This document shows positions 52,630 through 61,964 of a stretch of 64,000 bases of DNA, one piece after another. Each line of letters starts with the position of its first letter. Position 1 is the stretch's first letter. Source of the stretch: Actinopolymorpha alba DSM 45243 (GTDB lineage: Bacteria > Actinomycetota > Actinomycetes > Propionibacteriales > Actinopolymorphaceae). Position numbers and translations under genes: made by a program. The notes beneath the pieces were generated by a model. It worked only from the letters and a program-made list of their open reading frames with translations, was not told the DNA's origin and made no database searches. The stretch lies in NCBI RefSeq assembly GCF_000373925.1, contig NZ_KB892768.1, positions 124,001-188,000 on the forward strand. Reading direction: 5' to 3'.

Positions 52630-54069
52630 ATGAGCGAGACGACTCCACAACCCGACCAGCCGCCGCGCCGTCCGGAAGAGCGCCCCACCGCCTCGACCGC
52701 GGGGCCTGGGCCTTCCTTCGAGCCGCCCGCAGGGCAGCCTGGTGGGCAGCCTGGTGGGCAGCCTGGTGGGCAGTACGCCTCCGAGGAGACGCGCGCTCTC
52801 CCGCCGTTCAGCCCCTATCCGTACGGCCAGCAACCGCCCGCATGGTCGCCCTCCCCACCGCCCGCGCCGGCCAAGCCCAAGCCGCGAGCCCGGCGGGGTG
52901 CGGCGGCGCTGGTGGCGGTGGCGGTCGCGGCTGGTCTGGTTGGCGGAGGGACTGGTACGGCCGCGACCTACTTCCTGACCCGCGACCAGCAGCCCGCGTC
53001 CACGGCCACTGCCCTGGACCAGGCGCCGCCGAAGTCACAGAACGCCTCGAGCGCACCGGCGGGCAGCGTCCAGCAGGTCGCCAACCGGTTGCTCCCCAGC
53101 GTCGTATCCATCACGATCGCGACGTCTCAGGGCAACGGGAACGGCAGCGGGATCGTCCTCAGCGCCGACGGCCTGATCCTCACCAACAACCACGTCGCCG
53201 CGCCCGCTTCGCAGGGTGGTCGACTCAGCGTGACGTTCAGCGACGGCAAGACAGCACGCGCCGAGATCGTGGGGCTCGACCCGACCACCGACCTCGCCGT
53301 CATCCGGGCACGGAACGTCTCAGGGCTGACTCCCGCCCGGCTCGGTAGCTCCGGCGATCTCTCGGTCGGACAGAACGTCGTGGCGATCGGCTCGCCCCTG
53401 GGGCTCTCGGGCACCGTCACGTCGGGCATCGTGAGTGCGCTCAACCGGCCGGTCCGCACTGGCGACTCCTCCTCCGGGGACCAGAGCAACACCGTCATCG
53501 ACGCCATCCAGACCGACGCGGCGATCAATCCGGGTAACTCCGGTGGCGCGCTGGTCAACATGGCGGGCGAGGTGGTCGGCATCAACAGCGCCATCGCCAC
53601 GCTCGGTAGTTCGATGGGCGGCCAGTCGGGTTCGATCGGTGTGGGATTCGCCATCCCGATCGACGAGGCCCGCCCGATCGCGCAGGAACTCATCAGGAAC
53701 GGCAAGGCCGAACACGCCCAGCTTGGCGTCTCAGTCTCGCCGGCCACCTCCTCTGGCGGCACGGCTGACGGCGCCAAGATCCAGGCCGTCACGCCGGGCG
53801 GAGCTGCCGACAGGGCCGGTCTGAAGGCGGGTGACGTCGTCACCAAGGTCGACAAGCGCCAGGTGACCGACGCGGACTCGCTCATCGCCGCCGTGCGCTC
53901 CAACCGGCCGGGCACCAAGGTCACGCTGACTTACGTACGAAACGGCAAGACCGAGACCGTCACGGCGACACTCGGCAGCGACGGCGGAAAGAGCCAGCAG
54001 CCGCAGCAGCAGAACCCGCAGCAAGAGGAGCAGGACTCCAACCCTCTGCCCTTCCCCTGGCCGCGCTGA
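52630..54069 (+). CDS. pepD: HtrA/DegP-type membrane-anchored serine protease (PepD)
   Basis: 479-residue trypsin-like quality-control protease. A Pro/Gln-rich cytosolic part has four 12-bp repeats (from 52732, PGGQPGGQPGGQ), then a single span (GAAALVAVAVAAGLVGGGTGTAATYF, about 93-118). The S1C domain carries H in LTNNHVAAPA, D in DPTTDLAVI and S in AINPGNSGGALVN. A PDZ domain (about 350-440) follows, with DGAKIQAVTPGGAADRAGLKAGDVVTKVD. The Gln-rich tail ends the protein. Its position after mprAB and the box at 52590 fit envelope-stress proteolysis as in mycobacteria. Confidence 0.92.
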   Translation: MSETTPQPDQPPRRPEERPTASTAGPGPSFEPPAGQPGGQPGGQPGGQYASEETRALPPFSPYPYGQQPPAWSPSPPPAPAKPKPRARRGAAALVAVAVAAGLVGGGTGTAATYFLTRDQQPASTATALDQAPPKSQNASSAPAGSVQQVANRLLPSVVSITIATSQGNGNGSGIVLSADGLILTNNHVAAPASQGGRLSVTFSDGKTARAEIVGLDPTTDLAVIRARNVSGLTPARLGSSGDLSVGQNVVAIGSPLGLSGTVTSGIVSALNRPVRTGDSSSGDQSNTVIDAIQTDAAINPGNSGGALVNMAGEVVGINSAIATLGSSMGGQSGSIGVGFAIPIDEARPIAQELIRNGKAEHAQLGVSVSPATSSGGTADGAKIQAVTPGGAADRAGLKAGDVVTKVDKRQVTDADSLIAAVRSNRPGTKVTLTYVRNGKTETVTATLGSDGGKSQQPQQQNPQQEEQDSNPLPFPWPR

Positions 54070-54073
54070 GAAA

Positions 54074-54104
54074 TCCGCCGGGATCCCGGTGCTCCCCCGG
54101 CGGA
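54074..54104. terminator. Possible terminator between pepD and pyrD
   Basis: TCCGCCGGG (54074-54082) pairs with its complement (54096-54104) over 9 bp, 13-base loop, between the convergent stops of pepD and pyrD. Moderate strength. Confidence 0.5.
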
Positions 54105-54125
54105 GATCTCTCGAGCAGGCCCCGC

Positions 54126-55226
<1,101 letters not shown>

Positions 55227-55267
55227 CGCCGTCCAGGCATGTCGGTGGTCGCCTGGAGAATGCTTTC

Positions 55268-56803
55268 ATGCTGTTCGCTGACCTCGCGCGCGCCTCCACC
55301 GCGATCTCGAGCACGCGCTCGCGCCTGGAGAAGGTGCGCCACATCGCCGTCTGCCTGCGCGCCGCCGATCCAGACGAGGTTGGTCTCGTGGTCTCCTACC
55401 TCGCCGGTGAGCTGCGGCAACGCCGCACTGGTGTCGGATACGCCGCGCTGCGGGACCTGCCGGCTCCGGCGACCACGCCCAGCCTCGGCGTCAGTGAGGT
55501 CGACGCCGCCTTCGCGGAGATCGCCGAGGTCGCGGGTGCCGGATCGCAAGCCCGCCGCCAGCAGCTGCTCACCGATCTCTGGGCGCGGGCGACGGACGAC
55601 GAGCAGCGGTTGCTGGCCGGCCTCGTCACCGGCGAGCTCCGGCAGGGCGCGCTCGACGGTGTCATGCTCGACGCGGTGATCAGGGCCAGCGAGCTACCCG
55701 CCGTCGACATCCGGCGGGCGGTCATGGTGGCTGGCGCGGTCCCACCGGTAGCGACCGCCGCCGTCGCCGCCGGTGGCGACCCGAGCGTTCTCGACGCGTT
55801 CCGGCTCGAGGTCGGCCGACCGTTGCGGCCCATGCTCGCCTCCCCCGCACCCGACGTCGCCGAGGCGCTCACCAAGCTCGGTGGGCCGGCGAGGTGGGAG
55901 TGGAAGCTCGACGGCATCCGGGTTCAGGTGCACCGCGCCGGCGACACCGTACGCGTCTTCACCCGCACGCTTGACGAGGTCACCGACCGGCTGCCCGAGG
56001 TGGTCGAGGCCGTCCGCGCCCTGCCGGTCACGTCCGTCGTCCTCGACGGCGAGGTGATCGCCCTGGATGACGCCGAGCGGCCGCGCCCGTTCCAGGTCAC
56101 GGCCAGCCGGGTCGGCTCCCGTATCGACGTTGAGCGCCTGCGGGCCGCGACGCCGGTCCGGGCGTTCTTCTTCGACGTTCTCCACCGCGACGGCACCGAC
56201 CTGATCGGCCAACCCGGTGCTGACCGCTGGAGCGTGCTCGAAGACCTGCTGCCCGAGACGCTCCGGGTTCCCCGACTCGTCACCGATGACGTCGCGCGGG
56301 CCGAGGCGTTCTTCGCCGAGACCGTGCGCCGCGGGCACGAAGGACTGGTCGCCAAGTCGCCGGACGCACCCTACGACGCCGGCCGCCGGGGTTCGGCCTG
56401 GATCAAGGTCAAGCCGCGGCACACCCTGGACCTGGTCGTGCTGGCGGTCGAGTGGGGCCACGGCCGCCGCACCGGCCTGCTGTCCAATCTTCACCTGGGT
56501 GCGCGTGACCCCGACACGGGTGAGTTCGTCATGCTCGGCAAGACCTTCAAGGGGCTGACCGACGAGCTCCTGCGCTGGCAGACCGAGCGGCTGCTGGAGC
56601 TGGAGACCGACCGTGACCGCTGGACCGTCTATGTCCGACCCGAGCTGGTGGTGGAGATCGCCTTCGACGGCGTACAAACATCCAGTAAGTACCCCGGCGG
56701 CATGGCTCTGCGCTTCGCCCGGGTCCTGCGGTATCGCCCTGACAAAAAGGCCGAAGACGCCGACACCGTGGCGAGCGTCCGCGAGATTCACGAACGCACC
56801 TGA
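55268..56803 (+). CDS. ATP-dependent DNA ligase
   Basis: 511-residue ligase of the LigB type, distinct from the NAD-dependent replicative enzyme. An N-terminal DNA-binding domain (about 1-175) precedes the nucleotidyltransferase: motif I EWKLDGIRVQVHR with the adenylated Lys near 212, motif III ATPVRAFFFDVLHRDG, motif IV HEGLVAKSPDAPYDAGRRG, motif V SAWIKVKPRHTLDLVV. A C-terminal OB fold ends the protein. It seals nicks, probably in repair. No Ku or other partner is adjacent. Confidence 0.94.
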   Translation: MLFADLARASTAISSTRSRLEKVRHIAVCLRAADPDEVGLVVSYLAGELRQRRTGVGYAALRDLPAPATTPSLGVSEVDAAFAEIAEVAGAGSQARRQQLLTDLWARATDDEQRLLAGLVTGELRQGALDGVMLDAVIRASELPAVDIRRAVMVAGAVPPVATAAVAAGGDPSVLDAFRLEVGRPLRPMLASPAPDVAEALTKLGGPARWEWKLDGIRVQVHRAGDTVRVFTRTLDEVTDRLPEVVEAVRALPVTSVVLDGEVIALDDAERPRPFQVTASRVGSRIDVERLRAATPVRAFFFDVLHRDGTDLIGQPGADRWSVLEDLLPETLRVPRLVTDDVARAEAFFAETVRRGHEGLVAKSPDAPYDAGRRGSAWIKVKPRHTLDLVVLAVEWGHGRRTGLLSNLHLGARDPDTGEFVMLGKTFKGLTDELLRWQTERLLELETDRDRWTVYVRPELVVEIAFDGVQTSSKYPGGMALRFARVLRYRPDKKAEDADTVASVREIHERT

Positions 56804-56970
56804 CCTACCGGGGAGGGGACCCGGGCGACGCCGGCCGCGGGCGCGACGGCACACGCTGCCAGGCTGGCCAAAGAACGCAAGCTGGCCGGGGAGAGAACGC
56901 AAGATGGCACACATGAACCCCGGCGCATCGGGAATTCGGCCACGGGCTCGAGACGTTGAGCTGGGTGAAC

Positions 56971-56995
56971 GGATCTCGGGGGTTCTACGAGATCC
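56971..56995 (+). promoter_or_regulatory. Hairpin just upstream of the third sigma gene
   Basis: GGATCTCG (56971-56978) and CGAGATCC (56988-56995) form an 8-bp inverted repeat with a 9-base loop, ending 13 bp before the GGGAGGAG ribosome site of the sigma gene. It could be an operator or a leader hairpin that affects translation. Confidence 0.4.
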
Positions 56996-57020
56996 GCCTG
57001 CCTAGCCGGGAGGAGCCACA

Positions 57021-57983
57021 TTGCCAGTGCGCCGTCGCCATGCAGATGACCTCGTCGAAGACCGCGACCTCGTTGGTCGCTACCTCGACGAGATCTCGCG
57101 TACGCCGTTGCTCGACGCGGCGCAGGAAGTCGAGCTTGCCAAGGCTATCGAGGCCGGTCAACTCGCGGAACAACTGCTCGACCACAACCGTACCGGCGCT
57201 CTCGGACGTGTGCCAGCGGAGGCGACTCCTGAAGAGCTGGCCTGGGTGGCTGACGAAGGTCGCCGGGCGAAGCGGCACTTCCTCGAGGCGAACCTCCGCC
57301 TCGTGGTGTCGATCGCTCGCCGTTACGGGCGATCCGGACTCCCCCTCCTCGACCTGGTGCAAGAGGGCAATACCGGCCTGATCCGGGCAATTGAGAAGTT
57401 CGACTACACCAAGGGCTACAAGTTCTCGACGTACGCCACGTGGTGGATCCGGCAGGCCATCACCCGGGGTATCGCCCAGCAGGCACGGGTGGTCCGGCTT
57501 CCCGTCCACGTCGTGGAGGACCTGAACGCCCTCGGCGCCGCCCGCCGGGCTCTCGAACGCGAGCTCGGCCGCGAACCCGAGAACGCCGAGCTGGCCAACC
57601 AGCTGGGTGTTCCGGAGCAGCGCGTGGAGGAGCTGGTCAGCTGGGGCCGCGACCACGTGTCGCTGGACGTCACGGTCGACGATGACGGCGAGACCTCGCT
57701 CGGCGACCTCGTGGCCCGCGACGTGATGCCAGGTCCCGACGAGACGGTGGTCGCCGCGGAGTCGAGTTCCCGACTTGCCGCACTGATCGAGACCCTCGAC
57801 GAGCGTTCGGCCGAGATCGTGCGGCTGCGGTACGGCCTCGACGACGGCCGCCCGTGGAAGCTTGCGGAGATCGCCGACCGGTTCGGCCTGTCACGCGAAC
57901 GCGTGCGCCAACTCGAACGCGACGCCCTCCACCGGCTGCGCAAGATCGCCGAACCCGACCTGGTGGGTCCGAACGCGGCCTAA
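57021..57983 (+). CDS. Sigma-70 family factor, group 2 (SigB/HrdD-like)
   Basis: 320-residue sigma factor. A short region 1.2 (LVGRYLDEISRTPLLDAAQEVELAKAIEAG) is followed by region 2 ([66 protein letters not shown]), region 3 and region 4 (LDERSAEIVRLRYGLDDGRPWKLAEIADRFGLSRERVRQLERDALHRLR). There is no region 1.1. It differs clearly from the tandem pair at 37-40 kb and is probably an alternative housekeeping-like sigma used in stationary phase. TTG 57021 follows GGGAGGAG at good spacing. Confidence 0.92.
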   Translation: MPVRRRHADDLVEDRDLVGRYLDEISRTPLLDAAQEVELAKAIEAGQLAEQLLDHNRTGALGRVPAEATPEELAWVADEGRRAKRHFLEANLRLVVSIARRYGRSGLPLLDLVQEGNTGLIRAIEKFDYTKGYKFSTYATWWIRQAITRGIAQQARVVRLPVHVVEDLNALGAARRALERELGREPENAELANQLGVPEQRVEELVSWGRDHVSLDVTVDDDGETSLGDLVARDVMPGPDETVVAAESSSRLAALIETLDERSAEIVRLRYGLDDGRPWKLAEIADRFGLSRERVRQLERDALHRLRKIAEPDLVGPNAA

Positions 57984-58139
57984 CAGCTCAGCGACACCGA
58001 GGCGCCCTGGTCCACGCCCGTTGCGGACCGGGGCGCCTGGTGTTCTGGCTCAGCACCCGGGCGGCCGTGCGTCCTTGGGGGAGCCCCGCGCTACGGTGGG
58101 TCCCCGTATCTACGTTGAGTTATGAGTAAGGGAGTGTCG

Positions 58140-59306
58140 ATGGACACGGCGGAAGCACAGCCGGGTCCGGACGCGAGCTTCACCAGCACGCCATGGGAGC
58201 TCGGCCGGGTCGTCGGACGAGGACCGTCACACGATCCGCTTGCCGCGCTTCGCGCACCGGAAGACCCGCCGTTCGACGTCTTCCTGTCTGGAACGGTCTT
58301 CCTCGACATCATTTTCACCGGCCTTGGCGTACCCCCGTCGAGTGGCACCGAGATCTTCACCGAAGGCATGGGCTGCTCCCCCGGCGGTGTCGCCAACCTC
58401 GCGATCGCGTTGTCCCGGCTCGGTCTGCGCACATCCCTGGCCGCGGCGTTCGGCACCGACGTTTACGGCGACTTCTGCTGGCGGACCCTCGCCGAGCAGG
58501 AAGGCGTCGACCTCTCCATATCCCGGAAGTTCCCGCAGTGGCATTCGCCGGTCACGGTGTCCCTGGCGTACAACTCCGACCGCAGCCTGATCACGCACGC
58601 GCACGAGCCTCCGTTGCCGGCCGACGACATGATCAAGAGTCAGGGCCTGCCAGGCACCCGCGCGTGCTTCGTCGACCTGGCTCCGGAGATGGACGACTGG
58701 ACGCGGCAGGCCGCCGCCAGCGGTGCCCGGATCTTCGCCGACGTGGGCTGGGACCCGACGGAGCAGTGGTCCTCCGAGCTTCTCGACCGGCTGAGCTCCT
58801 GCTATGCGTTCATGCCGAACACGCCGGAGGCGCTCGGCTACACCCGCACCGACACTCCCGAGTCGGCGCTGGCCAAGCTCGGCGACCTGGTGCCGGTCGC
58901 CGTGGTCACCCGTGGCAGCAAGGGTGCGCTCGCGGTCGACAACGAGACGGGTGAGTACGCCGACGTCCCGGCCCTTCCGGTCGAGGCGCTCGACCCGACC
59001 GGCGCGGGTGATGTCTTCGCGGCTGGTTTCGTGAGTTCGACCCTGGCTGGCTGGCCGTTGCTGCACCGGCTGCGGTTCGCCAACCTGTGCGCGGCGCTGT
59101 CGGTCCAGCACTTCGGGGGTTCGCTCTCGGCGCCGGGCTGGGCCGACATCGCCGCCTGGTGGCAGGTCGCCAAGCGGGTACCCGGGCTCGGTGACGTCGC
59201 CAAGGAGTACGCCTTCCTCGACGACCTGGTCCCGCAGTACCCCGTGGGCGCGGTGCGCCGAGCGACAGCGACGATCGGCTTCCAGACCGACGGCATCGAG
59301 CCCTGA
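58140..59306 (+). CDS. PfkB-family carbohydrate kinase
   Basis: 388-residue sugar kinase of the ribokinase family. PfkB motif 1 is GMGCSPGGVANLAIALSRLGLRTSLAAAFG (about 76-105) and motif 2 is DPTGAGDVFAAGFVSS (about 285-300) with the catalytic Asp in TGAGD. The N-terminal 45 residues are an extra extension. The sugar is unknown (ribose, fructose and tagatose kinases share the fold). AAGGGAG lies five bases before the ATG at 58140, which is preferred over 58122. Confidence 0.9.
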   Translation: MDTAEAQPGPDASFTSTPWELGRVVGRGPSHDPLAALRAPEDPPFDVFLSGTVFLDIIFTGLGVPPSSGTEIFTEGMGCSPGGVANLAIALSRLGLRTSLAAAFGTDVYGDFCWRTLAEQEGVDLSISRKFPQWHSPVTVSLAYNSDRSLITHAHEPPLPADDMIKSQGLPGTRACFVDLAPEMDDWTRQAAASGARIFADVGWDPTEQWSSELLDRLSSCYAFMPNTPEALGYTRTDTPESALAKLGDLVPVAVVTRGSKGALAVDNETGEYADVPALPVEALDPTGAGDVFAAGFVSSTLAGWPLLHRLRFANLCAALSVQHFGGSLSAPGWADIAAWWQVAKRVPGLGDVAKEYAFLDDLVPQYPVGAVRRATATIGFQTDGIEP

Positions 59307-59312
59307 CCCGCG

Positions 59313-59349
59313 CTGGCGTCCGCTCCCCAAACGCGGGAGCGGACGCCAG
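59313..59349. terminator. Bidirectional terminator between convergent genes
   Basis: A perfect 15-bp inverted repeat CTGGCGTCCGCTCCC (59313-59327) and its complement (59335-59349), 7-base loop, separates the sugar kinase and the lamin-tail gene stops. Confidence 0.8.
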
Positions 59350-59358
59350 AGTGAGCCG

Positions 59359-59808
59359 TCAGCAGTTCTTGTAACCCGACCCGGTGCTCGTCCAGGCGCA
59401 GGTGTCGGCGGTCGTACCCGAAGCCGTCTTCAGCGTCGCCGTGTCCCCGCTGTTGTTCCAGATGTAGGCCCGCGAACCCCAGTACCTGTGCGTCGAGGAG
59501 TTCGTTCCGGTGCCCGTGTGCAACGTCACCGAGGCACCGCTGTTGAGCGTGAACGTGCCGAAGGTGTAGACGTGCCGTTGTGCGTCCCGAACGGTCCAGC
59601 CCCTGAGGCTGACCGCGCGGGACCCGACGTTCTTGAGGACAACCCACTCGGCGTTGAGACTCGCGTTGCTGCCGGTGTCGCTGCCTGGTGAGTCGTACTG
59701 GATCCGACCGAACTGAATGCTGCTCGCCGCTTCGGCACGGCCACCGAACAGCGTTGTTGCCACACACAGAGCCGCCACGCAGGCAGCAAGGTACGACCTC
59801 ACGGTCAT
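59359..59808 (-). CDS. Secreted lamin-tail-domain protein
   Basis: 149-residue exported protein. The signal peptide is SYLAACVAALCVATTLFGGRAEA (cleavage near 27). The rest is a lamin-tail (Ig-like beta) domain: ASLNAEWVVLKNVGSRAVSLRGWTVRDAQRHVYTFGTFTLNSGASVTLHTG then YWGSRAYIWNNSGDTATLKT. Such domains occur on secreted nucleases and hydrolases; here it stands alone. ATG 59808 follows GGGGGGACACC. Role unknown, perhaps binding. Confidence 0.87.
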   Translation of the reverse strand: MTVRSYLAACVAALCVATTLFGGRAEAASSIQFGRIQYDSPGSDTGSNASLNAEWVVLKNVGSRAVSLRGWTVRDAQRHVYTFGTFTLNSGASVTLHTGTGTNSSTHRYWGSRAYIWNNSGDTATLKTASGTTADTCAWTSTGSGYKNC

Positions 59809-60174
59809 TGGTGTCCCCCCAGTGGACAACGGACGCGCATCACGTCGCGTCAGTCAACAAGAAGCTCACGACCCGCGGATGCGGGACGCGAGCCTCGGCA
59901 GGCACGTCCTGAGATCTGGATCAGGTAGTGCCAACCGGTGCGCCGATACTAGTGGCCGTGATCAACCCGCGCGGGCCTTTCGGCGTAAGAGATCACGCAA
60001 CCGGGGGGCGCGGACAGCGAGCGGCTGTCAGCCCATCCGATGCGTTCACGAGAAGGCGTTCCTGGGGGACGCATCGGGGATGCGGTGACCATCAACACAG
60101 CGGGTGGCCATCAACACAGCAGAGGCCAACGCCGCCGGGCGTTGACCTCTGCGCAGCCGGAATGGTCCCGCGCC
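59809..60174. other. 366-bp intergenic region with a short tandem repeat
   Basis: No gene is evident. CCATCAACACAGC occurs at 60089-60101 and 60108-60120 (19-bp period) immediately before the terminator at 60121. The lamin-tail gene promoter must lie in the left part. Confidence 0.5.
60121..60150 (-). terminator. Terminator of the 51-residue membrane peptide gene
   Basis: AGAGGCCAACGCC (60121-60133) pairs with GGCGTTGACCTCT (60138-60150) over 13 positions with one mismatch and a 4-base loop. It lies 24 bp past the leftward stop at 60175. Confidence 0.65.
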
Positions 60175-60330
60175 TCAGCCTCCGGAGTTGCGCTTGATCC
60201 ATCCCCAGGCGCTGGTGGCCAGGAACAACACCAACGCGATGATCCCGAGCCACAAAAGTCCCTTGAAAAGAAAGCCGATGACAGTGAGCGCCAGCCAGAC
60301 GATGGCGATCACCAACAGGATCTGAAGCAT
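60175..60330 (-). CDS. Small hydrophobic membrane protein (51 residues)
   Basis: An ATG-to-TGA frame encodes MLQILLVIAIVWLALTVIGF, then FKGLLWLGIIALVLFLATSA and a WGWIKRNSGG end: two membrane helices with a short basic tail. The ribosome site AAAGGAGGTGA is a near-perfect Shine-Dalgarno five bases before the ATG, and a terminator follows, so this is a real gene despite its size. Similar short hydrophobic proteins are common in actinobacteria. Function unknown. Confidence 0.85.
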   Translation of the reverse strand: MLQILLVIAIVWLALTVIGFLFKGLLWLGIIALVLFLATSAWGWIKRNSGG

Positions 60331-60461
60331 GGTCACCTCCTTTGACCACTGTACGCCAGGGACCGGTTCGGATCTTTCAGGAAAAGACCTGAGTCGACCC
60401 CTGGATTACCCTGGTGCCGAGCGCCCGGACGCCGGGGCGCAGTGCGCGGGGCAGGCCCAGC

Positions 60462-61271
60462 TCAGAAGGCAGGGAGTACCGCCTGCTGGAACTTTTCCTC
60501 GATGAATGTCCTGACCTGCGGGGAACGCAGGAGTTCGGCCAGCATCGTGACCCGCGAGTCGGCGCGATCACCCGCCCGCACCAGCAGGCCGTCGGCGTAC
60601 GGACTGCCGATCGCGGCCTCCAGGCTGAGCGCGTCGCCACGCGGCCGCAGGCCCGCCTGGGTGGCCGTGCCGGGCGCCATGACCGCGAGGGTTGCCCGGG
60701 GGTAGGCCTTCACAAGGTCCGTGGGCGCCAGCATGGTGACCCTCAGGTGGTGCGGGTTGCTGGTGATGTCCCGCACGGTCGCGGCGTCGCCCGCTCCCTC
60801 CCGCACGCTCAGAACCTTCTCCGCGGCGAGGAGCTGGAGGGCGCGTCCGGACGCACCCGGCGTGTCAGGTAGGACGATCTCGCCGCCGGACGGCAGCTCG
60901 CGAACTGCCTTGACCTTCGCGGAGTACAAACCCAACGGCTCGACGTGGACCGGCGCCAGGAACGCGAGATCGGGACTTGGGCCGTCCTTCGTGCCTGCTC
61001 CTCCGGACGAACGCACGAAGGCGACGTCGAGCGACTTCTCGCGCAGCGCGCTCCGCGCCGCCGCGGGGTCGGCGAACTCCACCACCTCGAGGTTGAGGCG
61101 CACGGCAGGTGCCAAGGACTCCTTGACGTAGGTCAGAATCTGGCGGTCAGGCCCCGGACTCACCCCGACCCGGAGCGTCTCCTCGGTGAGGACGGAGAAG
61201 CTGATGCCGCAGCCAGCACTGACGATTACGTACACGCCAGCCACGAAGGCCACAAGAAGCCTGCGCATCAT
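60462..61271 (-). CDS. MetQ/NlpA-family substrate-binding lipoprotein
   Basis: 269-residue binding protein of a methionine-type ABC importer. The signal is MMRRLLVAFVAGVYVIVSAGC with a lipobox cysteine near 21. The core begins LRVGVSPGPDRQILTYVKESLAP and ends RVTMLAELLRSPQVRTFIEEKF, as in MetQ. It diverges in the ligand region (LDVAFVRSSGGAGTKD), so the ligand may not be methionine. ATG 61271 follows GGAGGGAGC. It is the last gene of a metN-metI-metQ order. Confidence 0.85.
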   Translation of the reverse strand: MMRRLLVAFVAGVYVIVSAGCGISFSVLTEETLRVGVSPGPDRQILTYVKESLAPAVRLNLEVVEFADPAAARSALREKSLDVAFVRSSGGAGTKDGPSPDLAFLAPVHVEPLGLYSAKVKAVRELPSGGEIVLPDTPGASGRALQLLAAEKVLSVREGAGDAATVRDITSNPHHLRVTMLAPTDLVKAYPRATLAVMAPGTATQAGLRPRGDALSLEAAIGSPYADGLLVRAGDRADSRVTMLAELLRSPQVRTFIEEKFQQAVLPAF

Positions 61272-61301
61272 CGAGCTCCCTCCTGGACCTGGCACACCAC
61301 G

Positions 61302-61964
61302 TCAACGTCGGTGATCAAGGCGTCGTGCCAGGCTGTCACCCACCAGCTTCACCCCTTGGGTGAGCACGAGGAAGATGCCGACGATGGCTGCCATGACATC
61401 GGTCTCGAAGTGTTTGTAGCCGTACGTCATGGCCATCGCGCCAAGGCCACTGCCGTCGAGAACCCCCACGATCGCGCTGTAGCCGATGAGGACGACCACC
61501 GTGAGCGCGAGCCCGGAGACCATGCGGGGTAGTCCCTCCCGGAGCAACGCCGTCACGAGCACGTGGTGGGTGCGGGCACCCATCGCGAACGCCGCCTCGA
61601 CGACACCGCGGTCGACGCTGCGCAGGCTCGCCCGGACCCGCTCGGCGAAGAACGGAACGGCCCCCAGCGTGAGGGGTACGACGGCGGCGCCGGTGCCGGT
61701 CGGCGTACCCACGATCGCCCGGGTCAACGGGATCGCGGCGATGAGCAGGACGACGAACGGGATCGACCGGCCTACTGCGACGAGCCCGGCCACCAACTGG
61801 TGGAGTCCGCGTACGGCGACGAGTCCGTCCCTGCCGGTCATCGCGACGAGGACGCCCAGCGGAAGTCCGATCACGACGGTGAAGAGGGTGGCCATGAAGA
61901 CCATGGCGAGCGTGGCGCCGGTCGCCTCCGCCAGTTCCGGCAGCACCGCCTGCCAGTGGCTCAT
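61302..61964 (-). CDS. MetI-type ABC transporter permease
   Basis: 220-residue permease with five to six membrane segments (TLAMVFMATLFTVVIGLPLGVLVAM, SIPFVVLLIAAIPLTRAIVG, GLALTVVVLIGYSAIVGVLD, AAIVGIFLVLTQGVKLVGDSLAR). The coupling EAA-like loop is FAMGARTHHVLVTALLREGLPRM. Its sequence looks intact. It overlaps the ATPase gene by 4 bp (ATGA) and precedes the binding-protein gene by 30 bp. Confidence 0.88.
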   Translation of the reverse strand: MSHWQAVLPELAEATGATLAMVFMATLFTVVIGLPLGVLVAMTGRDGLVAVRGLHQLVAGLVAVGRSIPFVVLLIAAIPLTRAIVGTPTGTGAAVVPLTLGAVPFFAERVRASLRSVDRGVVEAAFAMGARTHHVLVTALLREGLPRMVSGLALTVVVLIGYSAIVGVLDGSGLGAMAMTYGYKHFETDVMAAIVGIFLVLTQGVKLVGDSLARRLDHRR

